Source: Paenibacillus bovis
GTDB lineage: Bacteria; Bacillota; Bacilli; Bacillales; Bacillaceae_C
Assembly (NCBI GenBank): GCA_007679095.1
Contig: VEFU01000001.1
Coordinates: forward strand, 186,001-250,000
Direction of reading: 5' to 3'
Length of the DNA: 64,000 bases
The notes under the pieces are model-generated. The model was given only the letters and a program-made list of their open reading frames with translations. It had not been told where the DNA came from and made no database searches. Both the position numbers and the translations under genes were made by a program. Below are positions 27,242 to 35,534 of the stretch, one piece after another; within the stretch, counting starts at the first letter, position 1; the number at the start of each line of letters is the position of its first letter.

Positions 27242-27432
27242 AAAGCCAAACTATTACTTGAAGTAATTCAAGATAGTTTGGCTTTATTCTATAAGAAATA
27301 TATTTTGCATCATCAACGGATCGTTGGTAACTTTAAATCGTATATTAGACCGTTTCATCCAGTGAGAACAGCACTCGAAGACAGAATAACAAAGCCGACC
27401 TATCGATAAAATTGATAGGTCGGTTTTTAATT
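27242..27432 (+). other. Gene-free stretch with two plus-strand hairpins
   Basis: The interval between the MITE copy and the aldo-keto reductase gene has no convincing gene. It holds a hairpin with AAAGCCAAACTAT/ATAGTTTGGCTTT (27242-27285), akin to those at 873 and 36373. A second stem, CCGACCTATC/GATAGGTCGG with a T-run (about 27394-27432), serves as a terminator in the convergent space. A 64-codon plus-strand ORF here crosses both hairpins and is unlikely to be real. Confidence 0.5.
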
Positions 27433-27464
27433 TATCTATATTCCATTTTGCCAGTCTTTATTAT

Positions 27465-28406
27465 TTACTTAAGAATTTCATCTATCTTTTCAATGATTTC
27501 AGTAGATAGTTTTAATTTCGCCCCTTCAACATTTGCCTCAATTTGTTCTGGGCGACTAGCTCCTACGATTGCACTTGCAACACTCGGTTGTCGTAATATC
27601 CACGCAATTGCTAGTGCTGGCAGAGTTGTATCCAACTCCTTAGCTACCCCATCTAATTGACGAACTTTGTTTAAAACATCATCATTTAGCATGTGCTTAA
27701 CAAATATATTAATATCTTCATTTGCGGCACGACTATTTTCCGGAATTCCATTTAAATACTTACCTGTTAAAACACCTTGTGCTAGTGGGGAAAATACAAC
27801 TTGACCTATACCATACTTATCAGAAACCGGAATTATTTCACTTTCAATTCTACGATCCAACATATTGTATTGTGGCTGATTTACTACGATTCTATCAAGT
27901 AAATACTTATCTGCTATTCTGACAGCCTCTTCAATTTGTGCTGCACTCCATTCACTTACTCCCGCATAAAGTATCTTTCCTTGACGGATTAAATCATCAA
28001 TTACTCGTAGTGTTTCTTCTACAGGAGTTTCTGGATCATATCGATGGCAATAGAAGATATCCACATAGTCTAAGTCCATTCGTTTTAAACTACTATGAAC
28101 TTGTTCAAACACATGTTTTCTGGAAAGGCCGCGGTCGTTAGGACCATCGCCCATTGGCCAGAATGCCTTCGTTGTAATCACATATGACTCACGAGGATAT
28201 GCCTTCAAAGCTCGTGCCATTACTTTTTCGCCTTCTCCAAGACCATACATGTTAGCAGAATCAAAAAAGTTGATACCTAGATCATATGCTTTATGGATAA
28301 TTTTTTCAGCAGTATTGTCCTCTACTGAGTTACCATACGTTAACCAACTTCCTAAGCTGATCTCACTTACTTTTAAACCCGTTCTTCCTAGTCTACGATA
28401 GTTCAT
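27465..28406 (-). CDS. Aldo/keto reductase (Kv-beta/YhdN-like)
   Basis: 313 residues of the NADPH-dependent (beta/alpha)8 aldo-keto reductase family. The catalytic tetrad is visible: Asp in FFDSANMYG, Tyr in the same motif, Lys in VITTKAFWP, and His in IFYCHRYDPETP. The C-terminal cofactor-binding motif SAIVGASRPEQIEANV is present. The sequence resembles the potassium-channel beta-subunit-like group that includes YhdN and IolS. The physiological substrate is unknown and it may be a general carbonyl detoxifier. The start is the ATG at 28406 (MNYRRLG), with GGAGGAG upstream; earlier in-frame starts sit on that site. Confidence 0.87.
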   Translation of the reverse strand: MNYRRLGRTGLKVSEISLGSWLTYGNSVEDNTAEKIIHKAYDLGINFFDSANMYGLGEGEKVMARALKAYPRESYVITTKAFWPMGDGPNDRGLSRKHVFEQVHSSLKRMDLDYVDIFYCHRYDPETPVEETLRVIDDLIRQGKILYAGVSEWSAAQIEEAVRIADKYLLDRIVVNQPQYNMLDRRIESEIIPVSDKYGIGQVVFSPLAQGVLTGKYLNGIPENSRAANEDINIFVKHMLNDDVLNKVRQLDGVAKELDTTLPALAIAWILRQPSVASAIVGASRPEQIEANVEGAKLKLSTEIIEKIDEILK

Positions 28407-28546
28407 TTCTGTCATCTCCTCCACTCTTAATCTCTTTTATTATCATCTATCATTTATGAATTGTAGTCAAGGAAACGATTACATTTTCAGCACCTATCAA
28501 GAATATGATACACTGACTATAATCATTACAACTTAAGGAGAAGAAA

Positions 28547-29335
28547 ATGGCTAAATACCAAGCATTGTTTTTAGATATTGACGGTACAATACTTAAACCT
28601 GACCACACATACGATGAATCTACAAAGGATGCAATTAAGCAAGCACGGAATAATGGGGTTGAAGTATTCCTTGCAACTGGTCGTCCACTTCACGAAATCT
28701 CAGAACTTGCAGATGAATTAGATGTACATTCTTTCATCGGCTATAACGGAGCTCTTGCTATCTATAAAGATGAAGTAATTGTAAATGAACCAATGCAAGA
28801 AAGCACCATTCATCAGTTCCTACAAATTGCAGAAAAGAATAACCATGATATCGTTCTTTATACAAGTGAAAAAAACTATTTCAATTCATTGGATAAGCCC
28901 GAAGTAAAGGGGTTTATTGAGGCGTTCAATTTACAAAAAAACGATGTAATTACCTCTGAATATGCAGATAAAATTTTAGGAGCTACTTTAATAAATTTAA
29001 AAGATGAAGATCCAGCCCTGTATGAAATAGATTCTGCATATCACTTTTCTCAAGTAAATGTAGATGGGCTACGGCACTGTTATGATGTAATCCGTGATAG
29101 TGTAAATAAAGGAAGAGCCATAATAGAAATTTTAAAATTATTGAATATCCCCATCGAAAATGCGATTGCTTTCGGTGATGGGTTAAATGATAAAGAAATG
29201 TTACAAGTTGTAGGTGCGGGATTTGCAATGGGAAATGCCAATCCAAAACTATTTGAATATGCAAAATATCAAACAACATCTGTAGAGGAAAATGGTATTT
29301 TCAATGGATTAAAAACAATTGGTTTAGTTAAATAG
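28547..29335 (+). CDS. Cof-type HAD-IIB phosphatase
   Basis: 262 residues of the haloacid dehalogenase superfamily, Cof subgroup. Motif I is FLDIDGTIL (nucleophile Asp), motif II ATGRPL, motif III Lys in the KGRAIIEILK region, and motif IV AFGDGLNDKEML. The cap domain of about 90 residues between motifs II and III is the IIB type. These enzymes hydrolyse sugar phosphates, flavin mononucleotide or pyridoxal phosphate; specificity cannot be read. AAGGAG precedes the ATG. Its likely terminator (29903-29942) is about 570 bp away because repeat elements lie in between. Confidence 0.87.
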   Translation: MAKYQALFLDIDGTILKPDHTYDESTKDAIKQARNNGVEVFLATGRPLHEISELADELDVHSFIGYNGALAIYKDEVIVNEPMQESTIHQFLQIAEKNNHDIVLYTSEKNYFNSLDKPEVKGFIEAFNLQKNDVITSEYADKILGATLINLKDEDPALYEIDSAYHFSQVNVDGLRHCYDVIRDSVNKGRAIIEILKLLNIPIENAIAFGDGLNDKEMLQVVGAGFAMGNANPKLFEYAKYQTTSVEENGIFNGLKTIGLVK

Positions 29336-29369
29336 CATTTGCTATTTTCATGTTTGAGCAATTCATATA

Positions 29370-29806
29370 GTTGATTTCCGCTATAGGCGGACGCTTTCCG
29401 CGGGGAGAGCGGTGAGCCGCTTCAGTCGCTAAGTTCCTTGCAGCGTCTCACCATTCTCGCTACCCCCGCAGTCAACCATGTATTCAAAATACACCACAGA
29501 GTATGAAAATGTGCTAGTGGTAGGTCTATACGATGCATGTATAAGTTAGTTTTAACTTTTTGGCTCTGTTAAAGTTCATTGTTGTTAACAACTTAGTTGA
29601 TTGTAGCGGATGTACACGAGACTCCTGCGGGAACAGCACGAGCCGAAGATCCACTTGGCAAAGCGGTTTTCTTTGCCAAGTTAGCTGAGGCCGTGCCCGC
29701 GGAAAGCGAGTGTACAGGAGCGAAAATCAACAACTGAGTTTATCAGAGCTAACTTTTTAAAGCTTTATTTCCATGGTAGGAGTCGCCGCCTTCCGCTCCA
29801 ATCAAC
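29370..29806. repeat. Mosaic dispersed repeat interrupted by the second MITE-like copy
   Basis: The segment 29370-29480 is the reverse complement of the block at 1247-1374 in structure (GTTGATTTCCGCT...GGCGGACGCTTTCCGCGG...). The segment 29773-29806 (AGGAGTCGCCGCC...CCAATCAAC) matches its opposite end. The shared 'CTCTGTGGTGTAT...CATGGTTGACTGCGGG' text also occurs near 1160-1205. The element at 29562-29749 is inserted inside this older repeat. No gene is present in 29336-30080. Confidence 0.65.
29553..29758. mobile_element. MITE-like element copy 2 (188 bp, 29562-29749) with 9-bp target duplication
   Basis: Same length and ends as copy 1 (GGCTCTGTTAAAG... / ...TTATCAGAGC), with about four substitutions in 188 bp. 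The flanking 9-mers TAACTTTTT at 29553-29561 and 29750-29758 are identical to each other but differ from those of copy 1. That proves two independent insertions. It has no ORF, so movement must rely on a transposase encoded elsewhere. Confidence 0.88.
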
Positions 29807-29902
29807 AAGAAAGAAGTCACAAAAAGCAATTCCATCACTATAGATACATACAGATTCAAAAGCTTTCTAAGGAAAAATACAAAATAACCTTAATCCATGC
29901 AA

Positions 29903-29946
29903 AGACGATTTAAAATTACAAACGTAATTTTAAATCGTCTTTTTTT
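29903..29946 (+). terminator. Strong plus-strand terminator
   Basis: A perfect 16-bp stem, AGACGATTTAAAATTA/TAATTTTAAATCGTCT, with a 6-nt loop and a run of T residues. It probably ends the transcript of the Cof-type phosphatase gene after the intervening repeats. Confidence 0.85.
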
Positions 29947-30080
29947 GGCCTTCTCTCATATCTTTTTTGCAGTTATTATTATTAATTCGAAAATTTTACA
30001 GAAATAACATTAAAATTTACCTAGATTGACAATAATAGGATAGAGAGAAACTGATTTGTAACATCAAGGGGTGATGGTAC

Positions 30081-31535
30081 ATGAAACTCGGAAACCTTTT
30101 GAATCAACTATCAGAACTTACTTCTATCCATAATGATGAATTTGATTCAATTGAAATAGTAGGAATATCTGCAAATTCAGAAGAGATACAGCCTGGATAT
30201 TTATTTATCGCGATACCCGGTTATCAAGCCGATGGCCATGATTATATAGAATCTGCCTTATCTGCTGGAGCAGCAGTCATTGTTGGTGAGAAAGATAAAT
30301 CGGATTTACCTGTTCCTTATATAAAAGTTTCTAACAGCCGCTTAGCTCTTGCGATGCTTGCGTGCGAATATTATGGGAATCCTTCCAGGAATCATATTGT
30401 CATAGGTATTACAGGAACAAATGGCAAGACAACAACATCGTTCATGTTAAAGCATATGTTAGAATCTGCTGGAAAAACATGCGCACTATTCGGTTCTGTT
30501 TATAATATTGTGAATGGAGAAATAACCTCCTCTCGGCGGAATACAACATTAGATGCAATTGAATTGCAGAAACAAATTGCAGCAAGCCAAGACGACTTTA
30601 TTATTATAGAAGTATCATCTCATGGTATTGCTCAACATCGTATTTGGGGTATTGAATTTGATGTTTGTTTGTTTACGAATTTAGATCAAGACCACCTAGA
30701 TTACCATCACAATATGGAAGAATATTTTAAAGTAAAAGCAAGTTTATTTGATCAATTATCTACTCAAGGAAGGGCAGTCATTAATTGTTATGATAGCTGG
30801 GGTGAAAAACTAGCGGACCTAATCTCACAAAAAGAAATTATTCCCCTTGGTAAGGATGCTTATTTTTTGGAAAGAAAGAGCTCCGATCCCATTGCACACT
30901 TATTTTTGAATAATGATAGTTATAAATTAAAACTTAATATGCTAGGAATACATAATTTTCAAAATGCAGCAATGGCTTTTCTGACTGCATCACAGTTAGG
31001 AATAAATGGGCAACTCATGGAAGATTGCCTTCAATCCTTTTCCGGAGTACCGGGAAGGTTTGAAGTTTTCCAACATCCTTGTGGCGCAAATTTTATAGTA
31101 GACTATGCCCATACTGCAGCTGCCTTTTCCCAGTGTTTACAGACTGCTTTAGAAATGAAAGCAAAATCTATTACTCACATATTTGGATTTCGCGGAGACC
31201 GGGATCCAAATAAACGTAGAGAAATGGCGGATGTTTCTTGTGAGTTTAGCGATTTATCAATCCTAACATTTGATGATTTGAACAATATTCCACATAAGAA
31301 GATGGAAGAAACCCTACTCCAATATCATAAAGATGGTAAAACATTAGTAATCCCTGATCGAACACTTGCTATCAAACATGCATGGGATACTGCTACAAAT
31401 GGAGAATGGGTGATTATTACCGGAAAAGGTCATGAAAATTACCAACAAGAATTCGAATTACCTACAACAAGTGATGCAGAAACCTTACAATACTTGTTAA
31501 ATAATAGTAATGAACAAGAAGCTTCCATCAGTTAA
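30081..31535 (+). CDS. MurE-like Mur ligase family protein
   Basis: 484 residues with the three Mur ligase domains. The N-terminal UDP-binding-like part ends near residue 100. The central ATPase domain has the P-loop VIGITGTNGKTTTSF, EVSSHGI, FTNLDQDHLDYH and VKASLF with the carbamylated-Lys position. The C-terminal domain includes FRGDRDPNKRREM and ITGKGHENYQ. This last motif is MurE-like. However, the DNPR motif that selects meso-diaminopimelate is replaced by DLNNIPHKK, and the TTP substrate loop reads TTL. It stands alone, outside a division and cell-wall cluster. It is therefore a MurE paralogue whose amino acid or acceptor may differ. AAGGGGTGATGG precedes the ATG. Confidence 0.8.
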   Translation: MKLGNLLNQLSELTSIHNDEFDSIEIVGISANSEEIQPGYLFIAIPGYQADGHDYIESALSAGAAVIVGEKDKSDLPVPYIKVSNSRLALAMLACEYYGNPSRNHIVIGITGTNGKTTTSFMLKHMLESAGKTCALFGSVYNIVNGEITSSRRNTTLDAIELQKQIAASQDDFIIIEVSSHGIAQHRIWGIEFDVCLFTNLDQDHLDYHHNMEEYFKVKASLFDQLSTQGRAVINCYDSWGEKLADLISQKEIIPLGKDAYFLERKSSDPIAHLFLNNDSYKLKLNMLGIHNFQNAAMAFLTASQLGINGQLMEDCLQSFSGVPGRFEVFQHPCGANFIVDYAHTAAAFSQCLQTALEMKAKSITHIFGFRGDRDPNKRREMADVSCEFSDLSILTFDDLNNIPHKKMEETLLQYHKDGKTLVIPDRTLAIKHAWDTATNGEWVIITGKGHENYQQEFELPTTSDAETLQYLLNNSNEQEASIS

Positions 31536-31537
31536 TG

Positions 31538-31582
31538 AGGACTGTCCAAATAAGGTTATAACCTTAGGACAGTCCTATTTTA
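31538..31582 (+). terminator. Terminator of the MurE-like gene
   Basis: AGGACTGTCC pairs with GGACAGTCCT, with an additional inner TAAGGTTATAACCTTA pairing, followed by TATTTTAATT. The remaining 300 bp before the importer operon show no gene and no riboswitch that I recognise. Confidence 0.85.
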
Positions 31583-31888
31583 ATTCAAATGTAATTTTGT
31601 CTGAATATATTATCTACCAATTGAATAATATGCCTATCTATGAAATTTAGAACTACTTCTCATATTGTCTATAATTTTTTCCTATTTATGATTAATTCCA
31701 ATATCAGCGGGTATATATGGAAGTAATCGCCACCATCATGGAGCATTTTTATATAAACAGGTATCTACTATAACCTTGTCATACTACATAACTCTATACA
31801 CGCTTACATTGAGTTTTACGAATATTTAATATTTTTTATGTTTAGTGGATAATAAGAAGTGCAATTAAATTTAGGAGGGGCTTTTATT

Positions 31889-32647
31889 TTGAAGAAAAAA
31901 GTAGTTACGTTCGTTACATTACTTTTGTTCATTGTATTACTTTCTGCCTGTGGCTCAGATACTTACACAGTTGCAACAGACTCAAACTTCAAACCGTTTG
32001 AATATCTGAACACAGAAACTGGTGAATTAGAGGGATTTGATATTGAGATAATTAAAGAGATCGCAGAACGCGCCGATTTTGAGATTGAGTTTGAAACAAT
32101 GGATTTTGATGGCTTACTTACTGGAATGCAATCAGGTAGGTACCCTATTGGGATAGCAGGGATGTCTATTACGGAAGAAAGGAAAGAAACAATTGATTTC
32201 TCGATTCCTTATTATGATTCGGGACTTATCTTAATGGTACCGGAGGATAGCGATATAAACTCAATTGATGATGTTGATGGTAAAAAGATTGCTACACGTC
32301 AAGGTTCTACAAGTGAAGCATACCTACTGAACAATACAGAGGCAGATGTAGAAGCATACCCAGAAATCGTCACAGCCTATATGAATGTAAAAAATGGTCG
32401 CCTTGATGGTGCATTATATGATTTACCAAATATACAGCATTACATCAATACAGAAGGTGAAGGAAAGTTAAAAACAGTTGGAGAAGTACTTCAAGGTGAG
32501 TCTTATGGAATCGCTTTAAAAAAGGATTCAGATATAGTAGATGATGTAAACGAAGCTCTTGAGAGTATGATTGCTGACGGTACCTACGCAAAATTGTATG
32601 AAAAATACTTTGGGGAAGCACCCGATGAAAAGTGGTTAGGTGAATAA
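31889..32647 (+). CDS. Amino-acid ABC transporter substrate-binding lipoprotein
   Basis: 252 residues. A type II signal peptide (LKKKVVTFVTLLLFIVLLSAC) with lipobox LSAC is followed by a type 3 periplasmic-binding domain (YTVATDSNFKPFEYLN, GFDIEIIKEIAERA, MSITEERKETIDFSIPYYDSG, GKKIATRQGSTSE). This is the GlnH/ArtP/HisJ family for polar or basic amino acids; exact ligand unknown. The start is the TTG at 31889, 8 nt after AGGAGGGG, and the GTG at 31859 has no site. It heads an operon with a permease and an ATPase, separated from them by a partial terminator at 32669-32704. Confidence 0.9.
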   Translation: MKKKVVTFVTLLLFIVLLSACGSDTYTVATDSNFKPFEYLNTETGELEGFDIEIIKEIAERADFEIEFETMDFDGLLTGMQSGRYPIGIAGMSITEERKETIDFSIPYYDSGLILMVPEDSDINSIDDVDGKKIATRQGSTSEAYLLNNTEADVEAYPEIVTAYMNVKNGRLDGALYDLPNIQHYINTEGEGKLKTVGEVLQGESYGIALKKDSDIVDDVNEALESMIADGTYAKLYEKYFGEAPDEKWLGE

Positions 32648-32668
32648 GCACACAATCAATTTTCTTTC

Positions 32669-32704
32669 AAGCGCAACAGGTCTAAAAACTTGTTGCGCTT
32701 TTAC
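32669..32704 (+). terminator. Attenuating hairpin between binding protein and permease genes
   Basis: AAGCGCAACA and TGTTGCGCTT form a 10-bp stem with a 12-nt loop followed by a short T-run (TTTTAC). The permease continues in the same direction, so this probably causes partial termination, leaving more binding protein than membrane component. Confidence 0.7.
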
Positions 32705-32735
32705 AACCAATTAGACGCAGGGAGAGATTAATTGC

Positions 32736-33398
32736 ATGATAGAAGCAATAATGGAAAGTCACTATATACAAAGTCTACCATTCTTGTTAAAAGGACTTGT
32801 GTGGACGATTATCATTACAATTGTAGGCCTCATACTAGGATTTGCTTTAGGAGCAATAACAGGATTGGGCCGCCTATCAAAAAACAAACTAATTCGCGGC
32901 ATTTGTGCAGTTTATGTAGAAGTTGTAAGAGGAACACCGATTCTCGTTCAAGTTTTATTTATTTTTAGCGGCTTAACAGAAGATATTATAGGATTTAATA
33001 TTGATAAAGTAACCGCCTCGATTATCGCCATAACGATAAATGCTGGCGCCTATATCGCTGAAATTGTTCGCGGTGCTGTTCATTCTATTGATAAGGGACA
33101 ACATGAGGCTGGTAGATCTCTAGGCCTAACCCAAAGACAAACAATGCGTTTTATTATATGGCCACAAGCACTAAAAAGAATGATTCCTCCTTTAGGCAAC
33201 CAATTTATTATTAGCCTGAAAGATACCTCTCTTTTTTCCGTCATTGCTGTCGGAGAGCTTTTATACATGGGGAAACAATACTACAATGCCACCTTCAGCG
33301 CATTCCAAACCTTAATTATGGTATGTATTTTATATTTAATTATTACCGTACCAACATCATTCTACTTACGGAAACTAGAAAGGAAGCTGGATGTCTAA
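32736..33398 (+). CDS. Amino-acid ABC transporter permease (GlnP/HisM family)
   Basis: 220 residues with about five membrane helices. The EAA cytoplasmic loop that contacts the ATPase is evident ([38 protein letters not shown]), and the N terminus has the polar amino acid permease pattern ([22 protein letters not shown]). GGGAGAG precedes the ATG. The last codons overlap the start of the ATPase gene by 8 nt (ATGTCTAA), a sign of translational coupling. Confidence 0.92.
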   Translation: MIEAIMESHYIQSLPFLLKGLVWTIIITIVGLILGFALGAITGLGRLSKNKLIRGICAVYVEVVRGTPILVQVLFIFSGLTEDIIGFNIDKVTASIIAITINAGAYIAEIVRGAVHSIDKGQHEAGRSLGLTQRQTMRFIIWPQALKRMIPPLGNQFIISLKDTSLFSVIAVGELLYMGKQYYNATFSAFQTLIMVCILYLIITVPTSFYLRKLERKLDV

Positions 33399-34122
33399 TA
33401 TGATTACGGTGAAAAATCTGCATAAATCTTTTGGTAGTTTAGAAGTTTTAAAGGGAATTAATGCAACGATAGATGAGAGTGAAGTTGTCTGCGTTATCGG
33501 ACCATCTGGTTCAGGTAAAAGTACGTTCCTTCGCTGCTTAAATTTACTCGAGGATATTACCTCTGGCGAAGTCGTGATTGATGGAGATAATATTGTGGAT
33601 AAGGAAGTAGATATTAATACTGTACGCTCCCAAGTGGGAATGGTCTTTCAACATTTTAACCTCTTCCCACATATGACAGTACTAGATAATATTACACTTG
33701 GTCCAAAACAAGTGAAAGGAACATCAAAACTGAAAGCGGAAGAAGAAGCACTTCCCCTACTAGAGAGGGTTGGGCTATCCGATAAGGCAGATGATTATCC
33801 GCATAGCTTGTCCGGGGGTCAAAAACAACGGGTTGCAATTGCTAGAGCACTTGCAATGAATCCAAAAGTGATGCTATTCGATGAACCAACTTCAGCTCTT
33901 GATCCAGAACTTGTCGGCGACGTGTTACAAGTAATGAAGGATCTTGCGAGAGAGGGAATGACAATGGTTGTAGTAACGCACGAAATGGGATTTGCACGTG
34001 AAGTCGGAGACAGAGTTATTTTTATGGATGAAGGAATTGTCATGGAAGAAGGCGACCCTGAACAAATATTTGACACCCCACAACATCCGAGAACACAAGA
34101 ATTCTTAAGTAAGATATTGTGA
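33391..34122 (+). CDS. Amino-acid ABC transporter ATP-binding protein (GlnQ family)
   Basis: 243 residues with all ABC motifs: Walker [15 protein letters not shown]-loop [12 protein letters not shown], signature [15 protein letters not shown], Walker [14 protein letters not shown] and H-loop VVTHEMGFA. The polar amino acid importer type (GlnQ/ArtM/HisP) is clear from overall similarity. AAGGAAG lies upstream of the ATG at 33391; a second ATG at 33400 is possible. It completes a three-gene importer and is followed by a strong terminator. Confidence 0.94.
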   Translation: MSNMITVKNLHKSFGSLEVLKGINATIDESEVVCVIGPSGSGKSTFLRCLNLLEDITSGEVVIDGDNIVDKEVDINTVRSQVGMVFQHFNLFPHMTVLDNITLGPKQVKGTSKLKAEEEALPLLERVGLSDKADDYPHSLSGGQKQRVAIARALAMNPKVMLFDEPTSALDPELVGDVLQVMKDLAREGMTMVVVTHEMGFAREVGDRVIFMDEGIVMEEGDPEQIFDTPQHPRTQEFLSKIL

Positions 34123-34127
34123 AAGAC

Positions 34128-34172
34128 AATCCCTTATCTGTCACCGATAAGGGATTGCCTTTGTTTTTTTAA
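34128..34172 (+). terminator. Terminator of the amino-acid importer operon
   Basis: AATCCCTTATC pairs with GATAAGGGATT, followed by GCCTTTGTTTTTTT. Confidence 0.88.
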
Positions 34173-34178
34173 AACCCA

Positions 34179-34466
34179 TCACAACTTAATCAATACTTCA
34201 TTTCCTTCTTTATCTACTACATCTACAATTGTTAGTCCCTTATACTTCTTTATTGTTTTCAAAAGTAACTTCATATCTTTCCTTTCAATCGATGTAGGGA
34301 TATAGATTTTACTTTCTTCTCCTTTATCGCCTTTATCCACCTGTTTCTGTATAAACGCCCAAATCTTTTTTGAAGATAGGATCCAACTTCCGGTTGATAA
34401 AATTGCATATGGAACAAAGATGGTAAAACCTTTTTTATCTTTTGGCTTCACACGAATTTTAATCAT
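34179..34466 (-). CDS. Small conserved hypothetical protein, third gene of the DUF2089 operon
   Basis: 95 basic residues (IKIRVKPKDKKGFTIFVPYAILSTGSWILSS...). The middle is mildly hydrophobic, and the C-terminal half resembles a small alpha/beta unit (KDMKLLLKTIKKYKGLTIVDVVDKEGNEVLIKL). That C-terminal phrase is similar in style to the end of the preceding 130-residue protein (DVTSAQGDIVSVVIE), so both may share a domain. I do not recognise a defined function. It lies 6 bp after the preceding gene. Confidence 0.6.
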   Translation of the reverse strand: MIKIRVKPKDKKGFTIFVPYAILSTGSWILSSKKIWAFIQKQVDKGDKGEESKIYIPTSIERKDMKLLLKTIKKYKGLTIVDVVDKEGNEVLIKL

Positions 34467-34472
34467 TTTAAA

Positions 34473-34865
34473 TCACTCTATTACAACTGATACGATATCG
34501 CCTTGGGCACTAGTAACATCTACAATTTGACCATCTAATTCGTTTTCAATTGCAGATAAAATCAAATCTACATCAAGCGCATCAATATCCTTAACGTAAG
34601 GTGTTGCTTCAGGAATCTTTGCTGCAATATTAAGACCTGATTTTAACGCGACATGAATTAAGCGTAATGGCAAATTAACATTGACCTTATCACCTTGTTG
34701 AGATTCCACCTTAATTTTCAATGTTTTGTTCAAATACTCAGAGTCATGGAGTGGTAGTTTACTCGAATCTTTTTCTTTTAGTGCATTAATAAGTTCTGTT
34801 GCTTCATCCGAACCAAGTTTCCCTTCTTGAACCATTGCTAACACTTTACTTATTTCATCTTTCAT
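34473..34865 (-). CDS. SHOCT-like/YvlB N-terminal-like domain protein
   Basis: 130 residues. The N-terminal helical segment DEISKVLAMVQEGKLGSDEATELINAL is the short motif found at the start of YvlB-type and DUF2089-associated proteins (SHOCT-like). The rest (VNVNLPLRLIHVALKSGLNIAAKIPEA..., ILSAIENELDGQIVDVTS) forms a second small domain. Its neighbour DUF2089 ends with the same helical phrase (MLEKGEISVDEALNLLKDKG), suggesting that the two proteins interact through it. Function unknown; probably a regulatory or envelope-stress accessory. Confidence 0.65.
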   Translation of the reverse strand: MKDEISKVLAMVQEGKLGSDEATELINALKEKDSSKLPLHDSEYLNKTLKIKVESQQGDKVNVNLPLRLIHVALKSGLNIAAKIPEATPYVKDIDALDVDLILSAIENELDGQIVDVTSAQGDIVSVVIE

Positions 34866-34869
34866 GTCC

Positions 34870-35238
34870 TTACTCCCCCTTATCCTTTAATAAATTCAAA
34901 GCCTCATCTACACTAATTTCTCCTTTTTCTAGCATCGAGATGACACTTCTTTCCTCTGTATCAGCTTTTCTTTCCTTATATCCTAGTGCACTAATAATAT
35001 CGTTAAGTTTCCCACGAACAGTTGGATATGAAACTCCTAATTCTTTTTCAACTTCTTTAATATTACCCCTGCTTTTTAAAAACACCTCAATAAAATAAAG
35101 CTGTTCCTGATTGAGAGCGGCGAACTTCGATAATTCAAAGTCATTTTCAATGGTTGTCTGACAATGGGAGCACTGCAATTTAGTAATTTTTAATGTTTTA
35201 CTGCAAACAGGGCAATTTGTGATTAATGGGTATCCCAT
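34870..35238 (-). CDS. DUF2089 family zinc-ribbon/HTH putative regulator
   Basis: 122 residues. An N-terminal zinc ribbon (NCPVCSKTLKITKLQCSHCQT) is followed by an HTH-like region (LYFIEVFLKSRGNIKEVEKELGVSYPTVRGKLNDIISALGY). It ends with a SHOCT-like helix (MLEKGEISVDEALNLL). The 'GVSYPTVRGKL' recognition-helix phrase supports DNA binding, so it may autoregulate this three-gene operon. DUF2089 proteins are conserved in Firmicutes but poorly characterised. The ATG follows a very strong GGAGGGGG site. Confidence 0.78.
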   Translation of the reverse strand: MGYPLITNCPVCSKTLKITKLQCSHCQTTIENDFELSKFAALNQEQLYFIEVFLKSRGNIKEVEKELGVSYPTVRGKLNDIISALGYKERKADTEERSVISMLEKGEISVDEALNLLKDKGE

Positions 35239-35268
35239 CCTCCCCCTCCTCTAATTCTTATTATCAAT

Positions 35269-35297
35269 ATAATAGTTCATATTATTAATAATGTAAA
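35269..35297 (-). promoter_or_regulatory. Candidate promoter of the DUF2089 operon
   Basis: On the minus strand, TTTACA (35292-35297) and TATTAT (35269-35274) are 17 bp apart, a near-consensus SigA promoter about 30 bp before the ribosome binding site. The rest of the interval to 35534 is AT-rich with no other feature seen. Confidence 0.55.
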
Positions 35298-35534
35298 CAT
35301 TTATTTTTTAAATATGTTAATTTAAATATTAATTTTTTTAATTTATCTCATTAATTCCATTAAAAAGGAAATTGATCATTACTTTGTTTGTAATCACCAC
35401 GATGAAATTCTATATGTTATCATGCGCGACAACCTCTCCTTTACAAAATTATAGAGATTGCAACTATTTTTTAATACAACCGAATCTTTCTACATACTCT
35501 ATTCGTAGTTTCTTTTAGAAGGATGGTGTCATAG

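Noticed and set aside
27215-27409. 64-codon plus-strand ORF between the MITE and the aldo-keto reductase gene
   Set aside because: It crosses two hairpins. I considered a transposase remnant but saw no family motif.
31583-31888. T-box or other amino-acid riboswitch before the importer operon
   Set aside because: No T-box sequence, specifier loop or terminator/antiterminator pair was found in this interval.
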